Assembly: GCA_029933535.1 (NCBI GenBank)
Contig: JAOZNZ010000022.1
Location: 6,109 to 14,410, forward strand
Reading direction: 5' to 3'
DNA: 8,302 nt
Source: a bacterium
GTDB lineage: Bacteria; Auribacterota; UBA3054; B51-G9
Shown: in pieces, positions 6,541 to 8,302 of the stretch
Layout: each line of letters begins with the position of its first letter
Position numbering within the stretch: position 1 is the first letter of the stretch
Notes under the pieces: generated by a model
Databases searched by the model: none
Seen by the model: only the letters and a program-made list of their open reading frames with translations
Told to the model about the DNA's origin: nothing
Program-made: the position numbers and the translations under genes

Positions 6541-6599
6541 AGCGCAATGCAGGAATAATTAAAAATACAATTCAGAATTATAATTTAATAAAAAGTATT

Positions 6600-8302
6600 A
6601 TGGACAAAAAAACTAAATGGATTTGGTCTAAAAACATTTCTAAAAATCAGCATGTTTTGTTTGTTAAAAGCTTGAAAACGTCTGAATTAAACGAAAAACT
6701 AAAAATAAAAATTACCGCAGCTTACCATTATGAAATCTTTATAAATGGAAAGTTTATTTCGCGTGGACCGGTTTCCGGAAGTCCGGATAATTGTTTATAT
6801 GATGAACTTTCTTATGATTTAACAAATGATAAAGAATTAAATATTGCAGTTATCGTAAACTATTACAAAGACACTCATATTCATTATCTTTTACCGACAT
6901 CGACCGGTGGATTCGCCGCGAAATTTACTTCCGGTGATTTTATTTTTTGGACTGATGAAACCTGGAAATGCCTTGACCTTGAAATGTGGAATGAAGATGT
7001 TTCGCAAAAATGTTTCATGATTAATTATCTTGAAGATTATGATGCGCGGAAAGAACCTGAAGGTTGGGACAATAAATTTTTTACTGATGAAGTTACGGAA
7101 TCATGGAATAACGCGGATTTAATTCCTGACGCGGAAAAGATTTGGAGTAATTATGAATCCCGGACTGTTCCTTATCTTAAAAGGAAACTTGTAACATCTA
7201 AAAGTTTTCAAGCTTATAAAACGGAAGAAAAAGGTGCGGAAAAAATCGAAGAAATATCGATTTACTGCGAAAAAGAAAAACTTGATTTTATTGGCGAAAA
7301 AAACGAATATAATTTAGAAGTTATTAACACTCTTTTAAAAAATAATGAAGCAAATGTTTTCGCTTTTGATCTTGAAAAAGAACATATCGGGTTTTACTAT
7401 TTTGAAATCGAAGCACCGGAAGGAACTATAATTGAGTTTTCCGGCGCGGAAGCTATGAAGGATGGCCGACCATGGATTTACAGAATTGACACTTTAAGTT
7501 CCGCGAGATATATTTCTAAAGGCGGAAGGCAAAAATTTATTTCTTTCACCTGGGACGGGTTTCGATATATTCATTTCGTTATCAGGAACAATTCCGAAAA
7601 AGTAAGAATTATTGACGTTGGCTGTGTTGAACGAAAAGCTTCTATAAAATGCACTGCGGATTTTAAATCTGATGACTATAAAATCCAGAAAATATTTGAA
7701 CTTTGCAAATACACTTTGGAAATTTCCGCACAGGAGCATCTTATTGATTGTCCAACTCGTGAGCAGAGCCAATATTGGGGTGACGCGTTATTTGTTGCGG
7801 AGAGTTTGTGGAAAGGTTTTTCAGAGAAGAAATATTTTAATTGGTTTCTTGACTGTTACATCAATGTTCCGTTTTATGAAAACGGACAAATTTCATGTGT
7901 ATATCCAGGCGCAACCCTTGCGCTTCTGGATTATTCCTTAATCCCTCTTATCGGTCAGGTTATACATAAAGAGCAAACCGGAGAATATTACAGGGCCAAA
8001 GAAACTTTTGACAAGGCGATGGAAATTAAAAAATGGTATAACAATAATAAAAACGCGGCCGGGCTTATAGATTTTGACTACAAAGAATATTTTGATAAAG
8101 AATTGGTAAACTTTATTGATCACCCGGGAATCGGCTGGGCGAGTTTTCCGCACAAAGGAATTGAAAGAGATGGCACAAGCTGTCCTTTAAACACTTTTTA
8201 TTATGGTTTTGTAAAAATACTTTCTGAGATGGCGGAAGAGCTTGGTGAAAAGATCTGTGAATCTTTAAAAGCTGAAGCGAAAACTTTAAAAGAAAATATA
8301 AC
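6600..8302 (+). CDS. GH78-type alpha-L-rhamnosidase (3' partial)
   Basis: The frame is open from the ATG at 6600 to the window edge: 567 codons, no stop. The family removes terminal alpha-L-rhamnose from plant glycans, glycosides or other polysaccharides by inversion. The N-terminal part (roughly 1-120) is a beta-sandwich of the rhamnosidase type: WIWSKN, YEIFINGKFISRGPVSG, YDELSYDLT. The (alpha/alpha)6 catalytic domain begins around residue 360-370. It carries the hallmark EHLIDCPTREQSQYWGDA with D383, E388 and D395, at the spacing of the GH78 motif DCPxRE(x6)D, in which the Glu is the general acid. The catalytic base lies further downstream in this family, past the window end, so activity cannot be fully judged. 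There is no signal peptide, so a cytoplasmic enzyme acting on imported oligosaccharides is likely. No better start exists: an in-frame TAG is at 6540-6542 and no ATG lies between. No clear Shine-Dalgarno site precedes it. It is divergent from the oxidoreductase. Confidence 0.9.
   Translation, partial: MDKKTKWIWSKNISKNQHVLFVKSLKTSELNEKLKIKITAAYHYEIFINGKFISRGPVSGSPDNCLYDELSYDLTNDKELNIAVIVNYYKDTHIHYLLPTSTGGFAAKFTSGDFIFWTDETWKCLDLEMWNEDVSQKCFMINYLEDYDARKEPEGWDNKFFTDEVTESWNNADLIPDAEKIWSNYESRTVPYLKRKLVTSKSFQAYKTEEKGAEKIEEISIYCEKEKLDFIGEKNEYNLEVINTLLKNNEANVFAFDLEKEHIGFYYFEIEAPEGTIIEFSGAEAMKDGRPWIYRIDTLSSARYISKGGRQKFISFTWDGFRYIHFVIRNNSEKVRIIDVGCVERKASIKCTADFKSDDYKIQKIFELCKYTLEISAQEHLIDCPTREQSQYWGDALFVAESLWKGFSEKKYFNWFLDCYINVPFYENGQISCVYPGATLALLDYSLIPLIGQVIHKEQTGEYYRAKETFDKAMEIKKWYNNNKNAAGLIDFDYKEYFDKELVNFIDHPGIGWASFPHKGIERDGTSCPLNTFYYGFVKILSEMAEELGEKICESLKAEAKTLKENI

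Noticed and set aside
7494..8153. Short frames on both strands within the rhamnosidase
   Set aside because: The + strand rhamnosidase frame is continuous through this region with the GH78 motif intact; the others are shadows.

Overview
This is an AT-rich bacterial window. It probably comes from the PVC superphylum, from an uncultured Lentisphaerota, Kiritimatiellota or Verrucomicrobiota lineage. That is an inference from three things: chlamydial Pmp-like GG-repeat beta-helix proteins, a PEP-CTERM (exosortase) anchor, and a divergently arranged Gfo/Idh/MocA oxidoreductase and GH78 rhamnosidase, a combination typical of polysaccharide-degrading members of that group. No RNA gene, CRISPR array, transposase or phage gene is visible.

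The left 5.1 kb lies on the + strand and holds surface or secreted proteins. First is the 3' part of a very long repeat protein of about 21 visible GG(G/A)-type coils, which ends in an anchor-Q-like module and a PEP-CTERM sorting signal. A 99-bp spacer follows, holding two unrelated short tandem repeats (a 7-mer and a 9-mer). Next is a second, complete beta-helix protein with a signal peptide and very regular 25-residue coils carrying columns of cysteines. It has a lysine-rich C-terminal domain instead of an anchor. Eighteen bases downstream is a small TolB-like PD40 propeller protein with no signal peptide, whose blade pattern breaks off abruptly.

A 113-bp convergent spacer separates this block from a metabolic pair. 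On the - strand is a complete NAD(P)-dependent Gfo/Idh/MocA oxidoreductase. It is divergent from a + strand GH78-type alpha-L-rhamnosidase that runs off the right edge. The 254-bp intergenic region between them has a near-consensus sigma70-type promoter for the oxidoreductase, a reasonable one for the rhamnosidase, and an AT-rich dyad that could be an operator. The rhamnosidase has no signal peptide and is probably cytoplasmic. The pair would fit intracellular processing of rhamnose-containing oligosaccharides, while the left-hand proteins act at or outside the cell surface. A functional link between the two halves is not shown by the sequence.

Limits: the first and last genes are cut by the window edges, and family assignments rest on motifs read by eye.
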